The translations under genes and the position numbers were made by a program. The notes beneath the pieces were generated by a model that saw only the letters and a program-made list of their open reading frames with translations, had not been told where the DNA came from and ran no database searches. Shown here one piece after another: positions 1 to 11,968 of a stretch of 64,000 nucleotides of DNA. Position 1 is the first letter of the stretch, and every line of letters begins with the position of its first letter. This stretch comes from Bradysia coprophila (Eukaryota > Arthropoda > Insecta > Diptera > Sciaridae), in contig NW_023503313.1 in the NCBI RefSeq assembly GCF_014529535.1, forward strand, positions 4,996,206-5,060,205, given 5' to 3'.

Positions 1-1584
1 TGGTGCATTTTCTATCAAAATGACCAACTTCAAAACGATGTATCTCCGGCAATTTTAAAGTTACATAGTCGAGTGAAAGCTCGTTTTGCTCGTATTTGAA
101 GCGCGAATAAGATAAAATAGGATTTGTGGTGATACAGGCCAAAGGAAAGAAACTTAAATTCTCGCCTATATATAGTTGCCGCGTCTCAAAAAAATTTCTT
201 CGTTCTTTTTTTGGAAGTTAGACTGCGTCAAGTCCTCCGCTATCGCTCCGGACATGAACTTGAAAGTAAAATTATAGTAAGAAAAATCGAACGTCGTATT
301 CTAAAAATGTCTTTGCTAAACATGGACATGGACAGGTATAAGATCTCTGTATCGGTCATTCTTTTGGAAAATGGAATGGGATTTTATTGTAGTTCTTTAC
401 CCTAGTTGAGTCTGATAGTAACAGTTTCGATAATAGCTATACTGATGATATTCTTGCAAAGTACAGTGAGTTTCACGCATCACAGTACAATTTTTGTTAT
501 AGATTTTTTCCGATAATAGTAGATTATTGATTATGAACGGGAGCGTTACTAAACGAAATGCAACGAATACAAACAAAAAATTTTAACGTGTAAGTGGTCG
601 GTATGGTGATATTATAGAACAAAATAATAGGACACTAAATGAATCATTAAAGACTTACTAACTTGTTCTGTAATTTTTATATGATTTTCGTCGTCCCATC
701 GGAATATCATTTCTGGTTGGATTATATTCTTATGTACATAAAACAACATTCCTTTAATAACACATTTAGTAGACCAGTGCAGTATACTGCTTTAGCTTGT
801 AGGTGAAACCTTCTTTTATATCGATATCTTGGTCCACACAAATTTATTGCAGAACGAGATAGCAAGTATTTAATGGTTCATTTAGAATTTTCTTCAACCA
901 GATCACCACTAGCTGCTCTCACGAACATGCATGACCTGATAGGATGTTAGCATATTAACGATCATGTTGTAAGTGCGACCCAGTCGGAGTCCGAGTGTCA
1001 GCATCAGCTCTGTTGCAAAAATGTTGCGATCGAACTTAACGAAAATGTTAAATGATGTAGAGTGTCGCACTGTCGCAATCAAAATGTAAGCGGATCAACA
1101 TGACTAGTATAATCACTGTAATGTAAATGTCAATCGACAATGTTATTATCTACAATTAATAGTAACATATCGTTATTTACGATCGTTATATATTTCGAAA
1201 TTGTAATTAAAAATGAATTTTAAGATTTAATTTACTATGTTTTACACGTCTAAGGTTAGGATGCTCAGACGATTTAGAAATATTACAATATAAATGCATG
1301 CTTATAAGAAGAGAACAATTATAGCAATGATCGAAAAATGGTAAAAAACGAGACATAGCAGGGGAGAACGTAATTACCAATTATGCTAATCTAGTCTAAA
1401 TGGATAGTGGGACAAGATATTGTTCAAAGTTACGCTTTATTATCACCATCAGTATAATTTCCGAATCTATTTCGAATTATTTTCAAAAGAATCAAACGCA
1501 ATCTTTTACGACTTACCGCATGAGAACGCATGAAAATTGTCGCAAAGTCGACATACGCGAAAATAGAGTAAACAGAGTAATCAG
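1..1584. other. Intergenic, AT-rich, no recognisable gene
   Basis: I see no convincing coding exon, RNA gene or complete transposon here. Short open frames at 211-405 and 1400-1639 have no family resemblance and no splice context. The last 12 bases (1573-1584, CAGAGTAATCAG) are the left target-site duplicate of the LINE that follows. Confidence 0.5.
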
Positions 1585-4500
1585 AGTACAGAAACAATCA
1601 GAAACATTTTACCACCGACTCGCGAGCTCATCGATCTAACGCGTTACTCCAAAGTTAGCAACATCCCTCTCCTGATAGGGTGTGATGACAACTCACACCA
1701 CACAGTGTGGGGCAGCACTAACTGCAACCATCAAGGTGACTCTTTCCTCGACTTCATTCTCACATCAAATCTCGTGACTCTTAACGTTGGAAATGAACCC
1801 ACGTTTGTAACCTCAAGTAGGAAACAGGTTCTTGATGTTTCACTGTGCTCCATTCAGATAGCACACCTCTTGAAAAATTGGAAAGTCACTAACAAAGTTC
1901 TTACTTCGGATCACAGGTGCATTACATTTCATATCGAAACCGATCGTGTTGAGTACGCGAAATTTAGGAACCCTATCAGAACCGATTGGGTAATGTTTAA
2001 TAAACTTATGTCCGAATCCCTACCAAAACCAAAAACTATCAACTCAATATCAGACCTCGACGCCACAGCTAAAGCTGTTAGCGATACAATCATTAAGAGT
2101 TTTCATGAAGCTTGCCCGGAGAAAGTTATAAAAGCCGGCAGATCTGCAGCATTTTTCACTTCGGAAATTAAGGCACTCAGGAAGGAACTGAGGACAGCTT
2201 TCAATAAGGCGAAACCCGATGGTCCTCGAGCAGCGGAATATACAGCCCTTCGACGTATCGCTCAAAATAAGTACAATAAAGCAATAAGAGAAAACCAAAG
2301 ATCCATTCTCAAGCAAGCTTACTCATCCTTACAGTCTACTGGAGCGGTAGCCCAAGTGGTTAAATCACTCGCCAAAAACCCTCACTGCGCCATTGGTACA
2401 TTAAAACTTCCTTCTGGAGACTACACAGCAGATACCGACTCTACTCTCAAGCATCTAATTGAGTTTCACTTTCCAGGATCCAAGCAAGATTCAGATTACA
2501 TTAGGGTAGACGTCCCTAGCAGCATTCTAACACGAGGGGATGTAAACATCGCCAAGCAAATTGTTTCGAAGGATAGAATCAAATGGGCCATAAAGTCATT
2601 TGTACCGCTCAAATCTGCCGGAGACGATGGAATTGTGCCTATGTTGCTACAAAATAGCATTTACCTGACACTAGATCTACTTTACGAGTTGTTTGTGGCC
2701 AGTATCAAGCTAATCCACATTCCGCGTGCATGGAGAGGAGTCAGGGTAGTTTTTATTCCGAAGATCGGACAGCCCTCCTATACGCTAGCAAAATCATTTA
2801 GACCAATACGTTTGACGTCGTTCATACTAAAGACTCTAGAAAAATTGGTAGACAGGTATTTACGAGATGGTGCCCTCCAACAATTCACTATCCATGCGAA
2901 CCAACACGCATATCAACCTAGCAAATCAGCTGAAAGCGCCCTTCATCAAATCGCAAGCACAGTGGAAAAAGCTCTACACAATAACCAGTACGCACTAGGC
3001 GGTCTCATCGATTTATCCAATGCGTTTAGTAATGTCATATTCTTGTCGATAACTAAAGCATGTAGTGATCATGGCGTAGACAATACTACATCCAGCTGGA
3101 TTTATGCAATGTTAAGTAGCAGAGTAGTTACATCTAAGTTAGAAACTTCCACAGTTAAAGTTCTCACGTGTAAAGGCTGCCCACAAGGAGGAGTACTCCC
3201 TCCTCTTCTATATATTATGGTAAAGGATAGTCTATTGTCAGTCTTAAACGACTCGGGTTACTTTTCAGTAAGTTTTGCAGACGATCTCACCATTATCATT
3301 GTCGGACTGTTTGTCAGCACTCTTTGTGAGCTCATGCAATCGGCCTTCCGACTAATTGAACGCTGGTGCGCGAATCATGGTCAGGAAATTAACGCCGATA
3401 AAACACAACTAATCCTATTCACAAATAAAACGAAAGTAGAGGGGTTTAAGGCACCCAAAATCTGTGGTAAAGAAATTGAACTATCACCATGGGTGAAGAT
3501 TTTAGGTCTAACATTCGACCCAAAAATGAACTTCAATATGCATATAAATCATAGATCCAGTAAAGCCATAGCCTCTCTATGGACAACTCGAACTGCATGT
3601 GGTAAAAACTGGGGCCTTAGCCCGAAAGTATTGCTATGGATTTACATTGCAGTTGTACGTCCTATGCTCACATATGCAGCATTTATCTGGTGGCCTCGAT
3701 GCCACATCGGCACTGTCCAAAAGAAGCTAACAAAAATTCAAAGGCTTGCACTTATAGGTATCACAGGAACAATGAAAACAACACCCACGGCTTCCCTAGA
3801 AGCCCTCTTGAACCTCGCTCCTCTCCATATTCATGTGGAAGGAGTGGCTAGAGCAACGTGTCTCAGACTTCATCAATCATCGCTGCTTAAATACGCTAAT
3901 TACGGACACAGAAATCTCTGGAATATTATGTTAAAAGAATCACCGTCGTTCCTTATGCCACACGATAAAATTAAGCCTGCATTCAGATTCGACAGATCTT
4001 TCAAAATAGTATTCCCGTCCAGGGAAGAATGGACCCAAAATAAGGTTTTACCACCCTCCATCAACTTTTCGTGGTTCTCGGACGGGTCAAAATTTTCCAA
4101 CCGATCCGGTTCAGGCATCTACTGCCCACAATCTAAGGTATCTAAATCCTTCACACTAGGTAGCACTGCCTCCATTTTCCAGGCGGAAACTTTCGGCATC
4201 TCACAATGCTCCAAACTCATGCTAGAAGATAATACAAATAGCAAAGACATCTGGTTCTGCTCCGACAGCCAAAGTACACTACAGGCTATCGGGGCAAATA
4301 AAATAAACTCAGCCCTCGTCCTGGATTGCTCCGATAACCTTAATCGTCTTGCACCACCAATTCGGTCACTCTTGCATGGGTCCCAGGCAGGGACTATTTT
4401 TGAGAAATTCTTTGAGAAATTTTGAGAAATTTGAGAAATTCTTGAGAAATTCTTTGAGAAATCTTTGAGAAATTTTTGAGAAATTTTTTATATTTTTGAG

Positions 4501-5119
4501 AAATTTGAGAATTTTGAGAAATTTGAGAAATTTTTGAGAAATTCTTTGAGAAATAATTGAGAAATAATTGAGAAATTTTGAGAAATTCGATTTCTCAAAA
4601 TAGTCCCTGGTCCCAGGACATAGTGATATCATCGGTAATGAACTAGCCGATCGTCTGGCTAAAACCGGAGCAACAGCCTCATTTATGGGACCCGAACCCA
4701 TACTTAAAGCAGCGCCATCTTATTTTAAAAACTTTATAAAAAATTGGGTGCAAATCTCCTTTAAAAACCACTGGTCAGCTGTTAAGAACGCTTCATTCGC
4801 AAAAGAAAGCATTAAGATTAACCCTAAAAACTCAAAATACATTATCTCTCTAAGCAGAAGAAACATTAGAAGAATCACAACTGCGTTAACAGGACACAGC
4901 GGTCTCAACAAACACTTATTTACAATGGGCGTGGTGGATGACCCTCATTGTCCCAACTGCGGCGATGTCGAGACAATGGAGCACTACCTGTGCAAGTGCC
5001 CGGCGTACATTACAGCCCGATCGAAATCATTTGGCGCGTATATCCTGCCTCACAATAACATCTGGAGTCTATCTCCTCAAAGCATCTTGGACTTTCTCAA
5101 TCAAACTACTAGATTGTAG
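1585..5119 (+). pseudogene. LINE ORF2 remnant: endonuclease / reverse transcriptase / RNase H / zinc knuckle
   Basis: An open frame without a stop runs from 1585 to 4425, with an internal Met at 1705. It begins within an apurinic-type endonuclease domain (GCDDNSHH, then PTF and a conserved D near 1840). The reverse transcriptase has the GCPQGGVL motif near 3178 and the catalytic FADD box near 3271. RNase H shows SDGS (about 4080), an E in FQAETFGI (about 4180) and DSQ (about 4264). Its last motif, VPGH..I.GNELAD, is found only after the MITE, at 4610-4655. The zinc knuckle CPNC-x7-H-x4-C lies at about 4953-5000, and the frame ends at 5119. The reading frame slips by one base near 4360, before the MITE, so the RNase H was already out of frame or decayed afterwards. 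It cannot encode an active protein. Confidence 0.9.
4388..4609. mobile_element. hAT-type MITE inserted in the LINE RNase H domain
   Basis: The 222-bp insertion begins CAGGGACTATTTTTGAGAAAT and ends with its inverted match (..ATTTCTCAAAATAGTCCCTG). It is flanked by a perfect 8-bp duplication, GTCCCAGG, at 4380-4387 and 4610-4617. An 8-bp target duplication and CAG...CTG termini are diagnostic of the hAT superfamily. The interior is almost entirely degenerate GAGAAATTT-type simple repeats. It is non-autonomous, with no coding capacity. Confidence 0.9.
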
Positions 5120-5218
5120 ATAGTCCGGCGTGGGTACGCACAACAGGCCCACTAGAGGCTTAGGTGCCAGGGTATTTACCCTACCCACTTACACTAACTA
5201 ACTAATCAGAGTAATCAG

Positions 5219-6208
5219 GAAGGATACTTTTCATTGTCATAAATTCGTCCATAAAGAAATTCATAAAAAGTGTGAAATTCTTTTTAACGCAACGTGGCGA
5301 CCATTTTCATGCGTTGAAGCGTTGAAATGTATTTTTGGATTCACTTTTTCATCGACTCATTCATTTGAAATTCAAATTTTAGGCAAACTTACGGCGTGAA
5401 TGGTTCACATTCCTCCTCTAAAAAATATGAAATTTGTCAAATGAAATACATTGAGTGTGGTATCGTTCGAAAGGCATGACGTCCGACTATGAGATAAAGT
5501 TTAACTTCGATAACTTTTATGGAATGTTGTTCTGAGCTCGCAATAGGTCACTGAATCGATTGGCGTTCTGAGTTTTTGTTGGAGTAGTAGACTTAACATT
5601 GTCACATTGGCTTTTGTAAAAAGAAAATTTTGATTCTGCTTCACCCATCGTTGAATAAACAGCATGTTTTGTATAACCGCCTTTATTACTCACAACAAGT
5701 TTGAACTTTCAACAGGTTATGGGCCCAGGTCAGGGATAGGGCAGTGTAGAGTAGAAGCTAATGATGAAGAAACAATAAAAAAAATGCAGATTTTGATTTG
5801 GAATGTGAAACAAAAGAAACAAAAGAATATGAAACGTTGACGACGGAAATGAAAACTGGACAAAAGAAGTTTTATCGATATTTTGTTGTCGCTAAACAGT
5901 GAGAAGAAGTAGGAGACTTAGCATTGTCATAAATTCTAATTGACTAAAATCAATCACACCGGCTTTTGTCTGTTCCGAGGTATATTTATTCTGTTATAAT
6001 TCGCCGCTGAATACACACCACGTTGTATGACTTCTTCACAACAAATTGGAACTTCCAACAGTTTTCATAAATTTTGGAAAAAATTCTTTGATGGCCTATT
6101 TTAAGGAATTTAAAAATACCGAAATTCCCTAAAGTTGCAAAAAAAACTCCTTAAAAGAGGCCCCACTCCCAATGATTTGGATCGATTTTTGATATCCTAA
6201 CTTTTTGG
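5219..6208. other. Non-coding region with an old partial duplication and a dispersed repeat
   Basis: No gene is visible. Bases about 5310-5405 match the right half of the short inverted-repeat element at 53972-54135. Two diverged direct copies (about 5585-5716 and 5908-6062) share phrases such as GGCTTTTGT and a closing CAACAAGTTTGAACTTTCAACAG-like segment. Confidence 0.5.
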
Positions 6209-6216
6209 CAAATAAG

Positions 6217-7875
6217 CGAGGGGTAACCGACTCGGGTAATTGACTACACACCCTCAAAGGAATTGCCGGAGTATCCGGTAAATAATTGGAATTGATGGAA
6301 TTGACCGGAATTGATCGGAATTGGCAGGAATTGATCGGAATTGACTGGAAATATGTGGAATTGTAAGGAATTGAAAGTAAATGAGAGTAAATGCTGATAA
6401 GTGTGATTATCGGAAAAAAGGGCCAGCGAATGCAAAACCACATTATTTCCTTTTTGTTTTAATTTTAAAGGCTCCCGCACAATAAATAACAGTGTACAGT
6501 GTTGATCAGTTCCATTTTAGAACAGGTCCAACGTCCTTTTATGTTCAAAATATGCACACTGAAGGATTCTTCTTCAGAGGATTCTTGTGAGTCAGATACG
6601 GAAGAGTTTGAGCTGTAACAAACAAGTGAATATTCGTCGAATGTTAGGCTGGGGCATTGCCGATGCGAAATGCTCCAGTTTCAAACCAAATTTACAAAAA
6701 ATGCATCACCGACAATATCATCTATTCCATCAACTTTTCAAAAGCCTAAAATCTTACGATGTCGATCACTTGAACGAAACAAAAAATTGAGTGCTTTGGC
6801 TTTTGCTGACGTGTGCTGAACAAATCCATTTCCTGTCGAGATACGAACAACGTTTTGTGCATCGGACAACTGAAACAGCAATTTACTTGAAAACATACAC
6901 ATTTCACATTCACCATATTAATCAATCGTATAGTCATGGAAAAATTCATGTAATTTCTTTCCTGCACCATAAATCGTAAAGAAATGAAGTTTTTTTCATG
7001 CCTTTGGCATAAATTACGGAATTTTTCTCGTAACTTAGGCCCTCAGCATGAAATGTTGTATACGCATCTGTTGTGGACGGTTTATTTTAGGCACTTTCGC
7101 TTGTCGCCCTCACTTCGTTCGCGCTATAATCCGCGAAATTGCCTAAAATATACCGTACACAACATATACGTAAATAACTATTCCTGCACGATATACAGTT
7201 CGGGAAAAACTGACATTTCTTAATGAAAAATCATGGCAAAATATGTCGCATTTCAGTTGTCGGATGCACAAAAGTTTTTCGTCATTTCCTGACTTGGTAC
7301 GAAAAATACTATTTATCTAAAATAAACAATGATGTGCGATGTGAAATCATTTTAAACAAAACTGCAGTCAATTGGACGGTTTAATCTAAATTGAAATTGA
7401 AAAATCTCTTCTAGAGTAAAAAGTAAAGATTCTAACAAAATGAGTCTCAAATGTAGGACAACATAGTTGTTCCAAATTTTATCTTGATTTAGTCTGACGA
7501 TTCTTTTTCCGAAATGCTTAAGGGTTTAACTTTGACTTTAAATTTATATCTATTTGAAAATATCGAGCAATTATTTCGAAAATTCGTGGAATTGAAGGTA
7601 TTGATTGGAATTATAGAAATTGAAGGGCGAATCCGGCAAGTAGTGGTATTAATCCGTTAATTAAAGAAATAAAAGGAATTAAGAGCAATTAAAAGGAATT
7701 GACAGGAAGTAACTTTAGAAATTGAAAGGGAATTGAAAGGAATTGAACGGAATTGAAAGGAAATAGAGCGAATCCGGCAATTAGACGAGTTGGTCCGGTA
7801 ATTGAAGTAATTAAACGGAATTGAAAGGAATTAGAAATTGATTTGCCACCATTTTGGACAGTCGGTTACCCCTCG
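6217..7875. mobile_element. 1.66-kb hAT-like non-autonomous element with subterminal GGAATTGA repeats
   Basis: Terminal inverted repeats CGAGGGGTAACCGACT (6217-6232) and its exact complement (7860-7875) are flanked by a perfect 8-bp duplication CAAATAAG (6209-6216 and 7876-7883). Inside both ends are clusters of (A)GGAATTGA-type repeats (6250-6385 and 7585-7850), which look like subterminal transposase-binding clusters. No transposase reading frame is visible. A second inverted-repeat structure is nested inside, at about 6845-7300. Confidence 0.85.
6845..7300. mobile_element. Nested inverted-repeat element inside the 6217-7875 element
   Basis: TTTTGTGCATCGGACAACTG near 6855 is matched in inverted orientation near 7250-7275 with few differences. 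At its centre a further palindrome (about 7070-7163) has 24-base arms, GTTGTGNACGGTNTATTTTAGG and its complement, separated by roughly 45 bases. I see no target duplication or coding sequence. Confidence 0.55.
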
Positions 7876-8059
7876 CAAATAAGGTTTTGGAAAATCCATT
7901 ATTTTCATTACTTAAGACCTTTCCAAGTCCTTCCAAGCCTTTAATATTTTTCATATGATTCTCGTAATTTTCTGGATGACTTGCTAATTACTTCACTCTG
8001 GATTCGCTCATCCCTCGTCTTTAACCTACGACTGAAATGGTACTTTTTAATTCGAATGA

Positions 8060-8065
8060 TTTATT
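8060..8065 (-). terminator. Poly(A) signal of the Sec20-type gene
   Basis: AATAAA on the minus strand, about 150 nt beyond the stop codon, just before the right end of the 6217-7875 transposon. Confidence 0.5.
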
Positions 8066-8217
8066 TTAAAAACAACTTTGCTTATGCGACTCGATACAAT
8101 AACTATGTTTAGTAATATTAAAGTTAATGGTATGTGTGTTCTCTTCCAATTAATTTCATTTGACACCAGAAATTTGCTTTGAATTATAAATTAATAATTT
8201 TATCACAATTAGGCCGA

Positions 8218-9133
8218 CTAAAATAATCTTCTCTGCACGATGTATAGAACACAAGCGATGAAAAATGCAAATGCAAAAAATAGCAAAATCTTATCGGTAC
8301 ATTCACGACGACCGTACTTCTGCAACAACTTTCCGGATTGTGATATTGTTCCGGCCGTCGCTTGTAATTCATCCCGAGTGCCTTCAACATTAGCAGATGA
8401 TGCAACCAGTGTTTCCAGAGTATCGGCACTTTTCTGTGTGGTCTCCGATAAATGTCGTGATATGGCTAACATTTTCTCTGTCACACTGTCTTGTTGCGAT
8501 ACTAAACTAGACCGACTGTGCTTCGCCGTATTTCGGTGTCTCATTTCAGTTTGTGGATTGGACAGTAGTTCCTCCTTGTCGATTTTCTCAATTTCTAGTC
8601 TCGTCGATATATTTGCTTTGCGAAATGCTTGAAGTGTTCTGTGGATAGGTTTCCGGTTTGATTGTTTTGCTCATTAATCGAATGGTGGTACAACTTACCT
8701 GGAAAGCTGATCACGATGCAGCTCCACCTCTTTCGAAATCTTTGGATCGCCTTCATCACTGGCCCAATTATCTAGTTGTGAGATGTATTTACGGAGTGCC
8801 GACAGCTTTGCTCGTCCGGCTTCGTTTAAATTCTCCAATTCAGCTAAACTTCCACGAAACACCAAAATATCCTGAAATCAAAATTGTGAATTATTTCGCG
8901 CCAACTTTTTTAAAATTTTAAAATGATTCCACATCAACCGTGTTGATGTGGCAAGACCAATCCATCACAGTGCATAGTGTATCACTCACAGACACTTTCC
9001 GAAAAGTTGCACATAAAAGTGAAAAGTTTATTGTTGTGCGCGGTTAAATTACCTGAATAATTGCTTTAACATGTAAATTGTTGTCGGTGATGCCCTGTCT
9101 CAGTGACAGCAATGTACATCCGTCCTTTTCCAT
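8218..9133 (-). CDS. Sec20: Sec20/BNIP1-type SNARE (vesicle transport protein), complete
   Basis: Three exons on the minus strand, 9053-9133, 8699-8871 and 8218-8638, join in phase into 224 codons; the human homologue BNIP1 is of similar length (about 228). Introns are 181 and 60 nt with GT-AG ends. The N-terminal part is helical. The Qb-SNARE/Sec20 region spans about residues 120-198, including SVTEKMLAISRHLSETTQKS and the family-typical KYGRRECTDK just before the membrane. A single C-terminal membrane anchor (about 201-219, ILLFFAFAFFIACVLYIV) is followed by a short QRRLF tail, with no KDEL-type signal. Known role of the family: Golgi-to-ER retrograde fusion with syntaxin 18, Use1 and Sec22, and ER/mitochondrial homeostasis. 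The chosen ATG at 9133 starts the first exon with no upstream in-frame alternative noted. A poly(A) signal (AATAAA on the minus strand) lies at 8060-8065. Confidence 0.92.
8929..8951. repeat. Short perfect hairpin in Sec20 intron 1
   Basis: CCACATCAAC and GTTGATGTGG, separated by CGT, form a perfect 10-bp stem within the first intron. It has no obvious function. Confidence 0.5.
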
Positions 9134-9434
9134 TGCAAGAAATGGTGATTTTATTAAATTTTTCTAAGAAGCTACGAATACAATTTCAATGTTTTTTGAC
9201 ATTTCACTTTGTTTTGATGGACCTTCCGCAAAACACGACTTTGATATGAGGCGTACGAGCAATGCTTTGATACTATTCGCCACAACGGTGGATCGTTATA
9301 AAATGATGATTTTGCCGCGATTTATTTTCTCAAATTTGAATTGGTTTGTGTACTGGAGGTAGCATTAGCAGGCCGAAGTGATTTTGTAATTCAGACACAT
9401 TAGGATATAGATGAGAGAAGAAATGGCTTTTAAA

Positions 9435-9573
9435 CAGGGACCATTTTTGTGAAAGTATTTTCCCAAAAGTTTTTTTTTTCATTTTCCGAAATTTTCCGAA
9501 AATTTCCGAAATTTTCCGAAAATTTGGAAAAATTTGCAAACGTTGGAAAAACATTCCCCAAAAATAGTTCCTG
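9435..9573. mobile_element. 139-bp hAT-like MITE with TTTTCCGAAA repeats
   Basis: The left end is CAGGGACCATTTTTG and the right end is the complement of CAGGAACTATTTTTGG, related to the termini of the MITE at 4388. Flanking octamers CTTTTAAA and GTTTTAAG match at 6 of 8 positions, consistent with an aged 8-bp duplication. The core is a string of TTTTCCGAAA-type repeats. Confidence 0.7.
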
Positions 9574-9611
9574 GTTTTAAGCGTTAAGAGTGCCTTCAAA
9601 CCAAGGCCGTA

Positions 9612-9647
9612 TACTTGGGGAGCCCCAAGTATACAGCCTTGCCTACA
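9612..9647. repeat. Perfect palindrome GTATACTTGGGG / CCCCAAGTATAC
   Basis: A 12-bp perfect stem with a 2-base centre, extended by GGC/GCC outside single mismatches. It is in non-coding DNA immediately after the MITE at 9435-9573. Confidence 0.6.
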
Positions 9648-10234
9648 AACAAGTGTCTCGAAAGACATTGATTAAAACACGAAATACTCTGCCATTGTAC
9701 CCGAAGTAAATTTCGATTACAAAAATCAATTATTCCTTGCGGCTAATCGAAAAAATTTTTATTTTCTTTCTTCGAAAATCTAGTTCACAGCGGAACAACA
9801 ACAAATCAACTGATTGCCCCTCATGTTCAAAGTCAAAGACGGACGTTTTTTGTGTGAATAGAAGTAGCTGAAGAAATTAATTTCATTTCTCGCGTTTTAT
9901 TGATAAAAAGATCATGGGGTCATATCAAGATTTCGGATTTTCATGTGAGTCTAGTTTGTGATATATTTTTTAAATTGAATTTTAAACAAGCATTTTGTCA
10001 TGACTGCCCCAGTAAAATGTTGAAAGTCCAGCATTTACATTCGCCCTAAGAAGAAACTCCCAGTGGTAGAAACTTACCAGGTCATTCGTGATTAAAGTCA
10101 TATACGATGTTCAAAACTAGCGATGATGAATGAATGGGCTGATGTCTTATAATGAAGGACACGAAAGGATAGCCGATTTTCGGAATTTATTTCCATAAAA
10201 TTTTTCAATTTTTTTTTTCTTTCAGGAATTCGTA

Positions 10235-10607
10235 CAGTCGGCGACATATAAGTGATACATTTTGTGTCAGCTGATTATCAGCTGATCAACTTAGACAAAT
10301 AGCTATACATACAGGTTAACAGAGTACACACATGCGTAAAACCACAACACTGCTCCTAGCATGAACACAGAAAATATTCACTGGCTGATGAAATCACAGT
10401 AAAGATGAATGACTTGTTTTCGTTTACAACACAAATAATCCCAAGTAGCTCTTATCATTAAAGGCTCCAAACTTGACACCTGTCAATTTCATTGTTCATG
10501 CTAGAAGTATTGGTGTGGTAAAACGTTTAACAACGTAAAACCATACTTGTTTGTATGAATGGATCAGCCGAAACAAAATACGTCACTTATTTAAAAGTCG
10601 TCGACTG
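10235..10607. mobile_element. TA-flanked fold-back MITE (Tc1/mariner-like ends)
   Basis: CAGTCGGCGAC at the left end and the complement of CAGTCGACGAC at the right are both bordered by TA (10233-10234 and 10608-10609). The inverted arms stay similar inwards for well over 100 bases, for example CTAGCATGAACA in both. TA target duplications with CAGT-type ends suggest a Tc1/mariner relative. No transposase is visible. Confidence 0.7.
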
Positions 10608-11968
10608 TAAGAATTTTTGAATAATTTTAATGAATTTCTAGAATATTTCCTGGTTGTCTGATAGTAAAAGGGAGTCTGACTGGCTGACCACTATAAGACA
10701 ACGCAAAACCTGAAAATATTAGTCGATTCTTCTATGGTGAAATTTCTTAAACAATTTTATCGCAAAGTCTCTAACAATCTGTAAAACGTTGCTTTGAGAA
10801 AGATTGATCGAACGCTCTTTTATCGATTGATGCTTCTTCACTCTGACTGATCAAGTTTCTCGATAGGTCAGTCAGCATACAGTCTCTCAATTCTCAAATG
10901 ATCTCTCAATTAACTCTATCAAATCGACCAGTTGCACTTAATTGTTAATAGTAGGGGTAATGAAATGACTCTCAAAACCAAAACCATTAAATAAACTACG
11001 AACAACTGATACCTACCGTGCCGTGGAGTATGTATAGTGCTTTCGTATGGTGATTGGTGATGTGATAAATCCATATACAAACTCCAACCACTTCTGAAAA
11101 TTCTGAGTGATATTCAGCGTTCAGTACATTTAACTCGATTCATTGAAGAAAAATATTGAGACCGATGGTCCCCAGACCATTTGATCTGATCATAAATTTG
11201 ATCATTGCGATTATTATAGGTGGTTATCGAAAATTTAGTATTGCGCTCACTGGTATATCACAAGATAGGAGACAATAGACTCCTACAAGTATTCAGCATC
11301 GTGCGAGTCTGGCAATACGAATATAACGAATGAATGGCCTTTCTCTTTTTTTTTCTCGGTCCAATCGCACATAATACGTAGTGTGTAGTATAACACATAT
11401 ATTAACATTATATACGGGTACTTCATATTTTTAAGTTCATTTCAGTTTCAGCTGTTAACATTCACAGAACGGAATTGTATTGGAAACAATATAATAAAAA
11501 CAGCATAATATTTTCGAAACTGACATGTGTATTCAACTCACTTAAATTCTTTAATTAAAACACTTTAAAATTAGAGGCAAAATATTTGGTTTGGTTTTTT
11601 GTCATTTCGTCATTTTGCAATTTATCTATCGAAGGTATATACCGATACCTGTTGCGATAAATATTTATGAATTTTATCGAATACATTCAGACATTTGCTT
11701 TGCGCCAGAGTATATACACGTTTATAAATGTTATATTCGTTTTTGGATGAGAGTGAAAGTAATAAAAATTCGCAAAATTGAACTTGTACATTTAAACTTA
11801 GAACAAGTTTTGTTATAAAATTCAGTTCAAAAAAAAAATATTTTTTTCTTATTCTTTGCAAGTGTGTATAAGGAACGTATATTTATTGTGCACTAAAAGA
11901 GGTTGATTTAATTCATTTGATAACAATTCATAAACTGGAGGTTACTGAACGTCTCTAATCAGTGAAAT

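Larger units (their letters stand above)
1585..5206 (+). mobile_element. 5'-truncated non-LTR retrotransposon (LINE) with RNase H
   Basis: The element runs from inside the endonuclease domain to its 3' untranslated tail and is bounded by a perfect 12-bp direct repeat, CAGAGTAATCAG, at 1573-1584 and 5207-5218. That is what target-primed reverse transcription leaves. Coding sequence starts immediately after the left duplicate, so the copy is 5' truncated: ORF1 and most of the endonuclease are absent. The 3' end carries a short TAAC/TAACT-like tail instead of a long poly(A). Endonuclease, reverse transcriptase, RNase H and a C-terminal zinc knuckle in that order point to the I/LOA/Jockey-related group. 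The clade is an inference. The copy is dead: truncated, frameshifted near 4360, and split by a MITE at 4388-4609. Confidence 0.9.
9134..11968. other. Divergent intergenic region between the Sec20-type gene and Nagk
   Basis: The two genes are transcribed away from each other, so both promoters should lie here. I see no clear TATA box. The stretch holds a small hAT-like MITE (9435-9573), a palindrome (9612-9647) and a TA-flanked inverted-repeat element (10235-10607). Confidence 0.6.

Noticed and set aside
8240..8632. 130-codon plus-strand frame
   Set aside because: Exact antisense of Sec20 exon 3.
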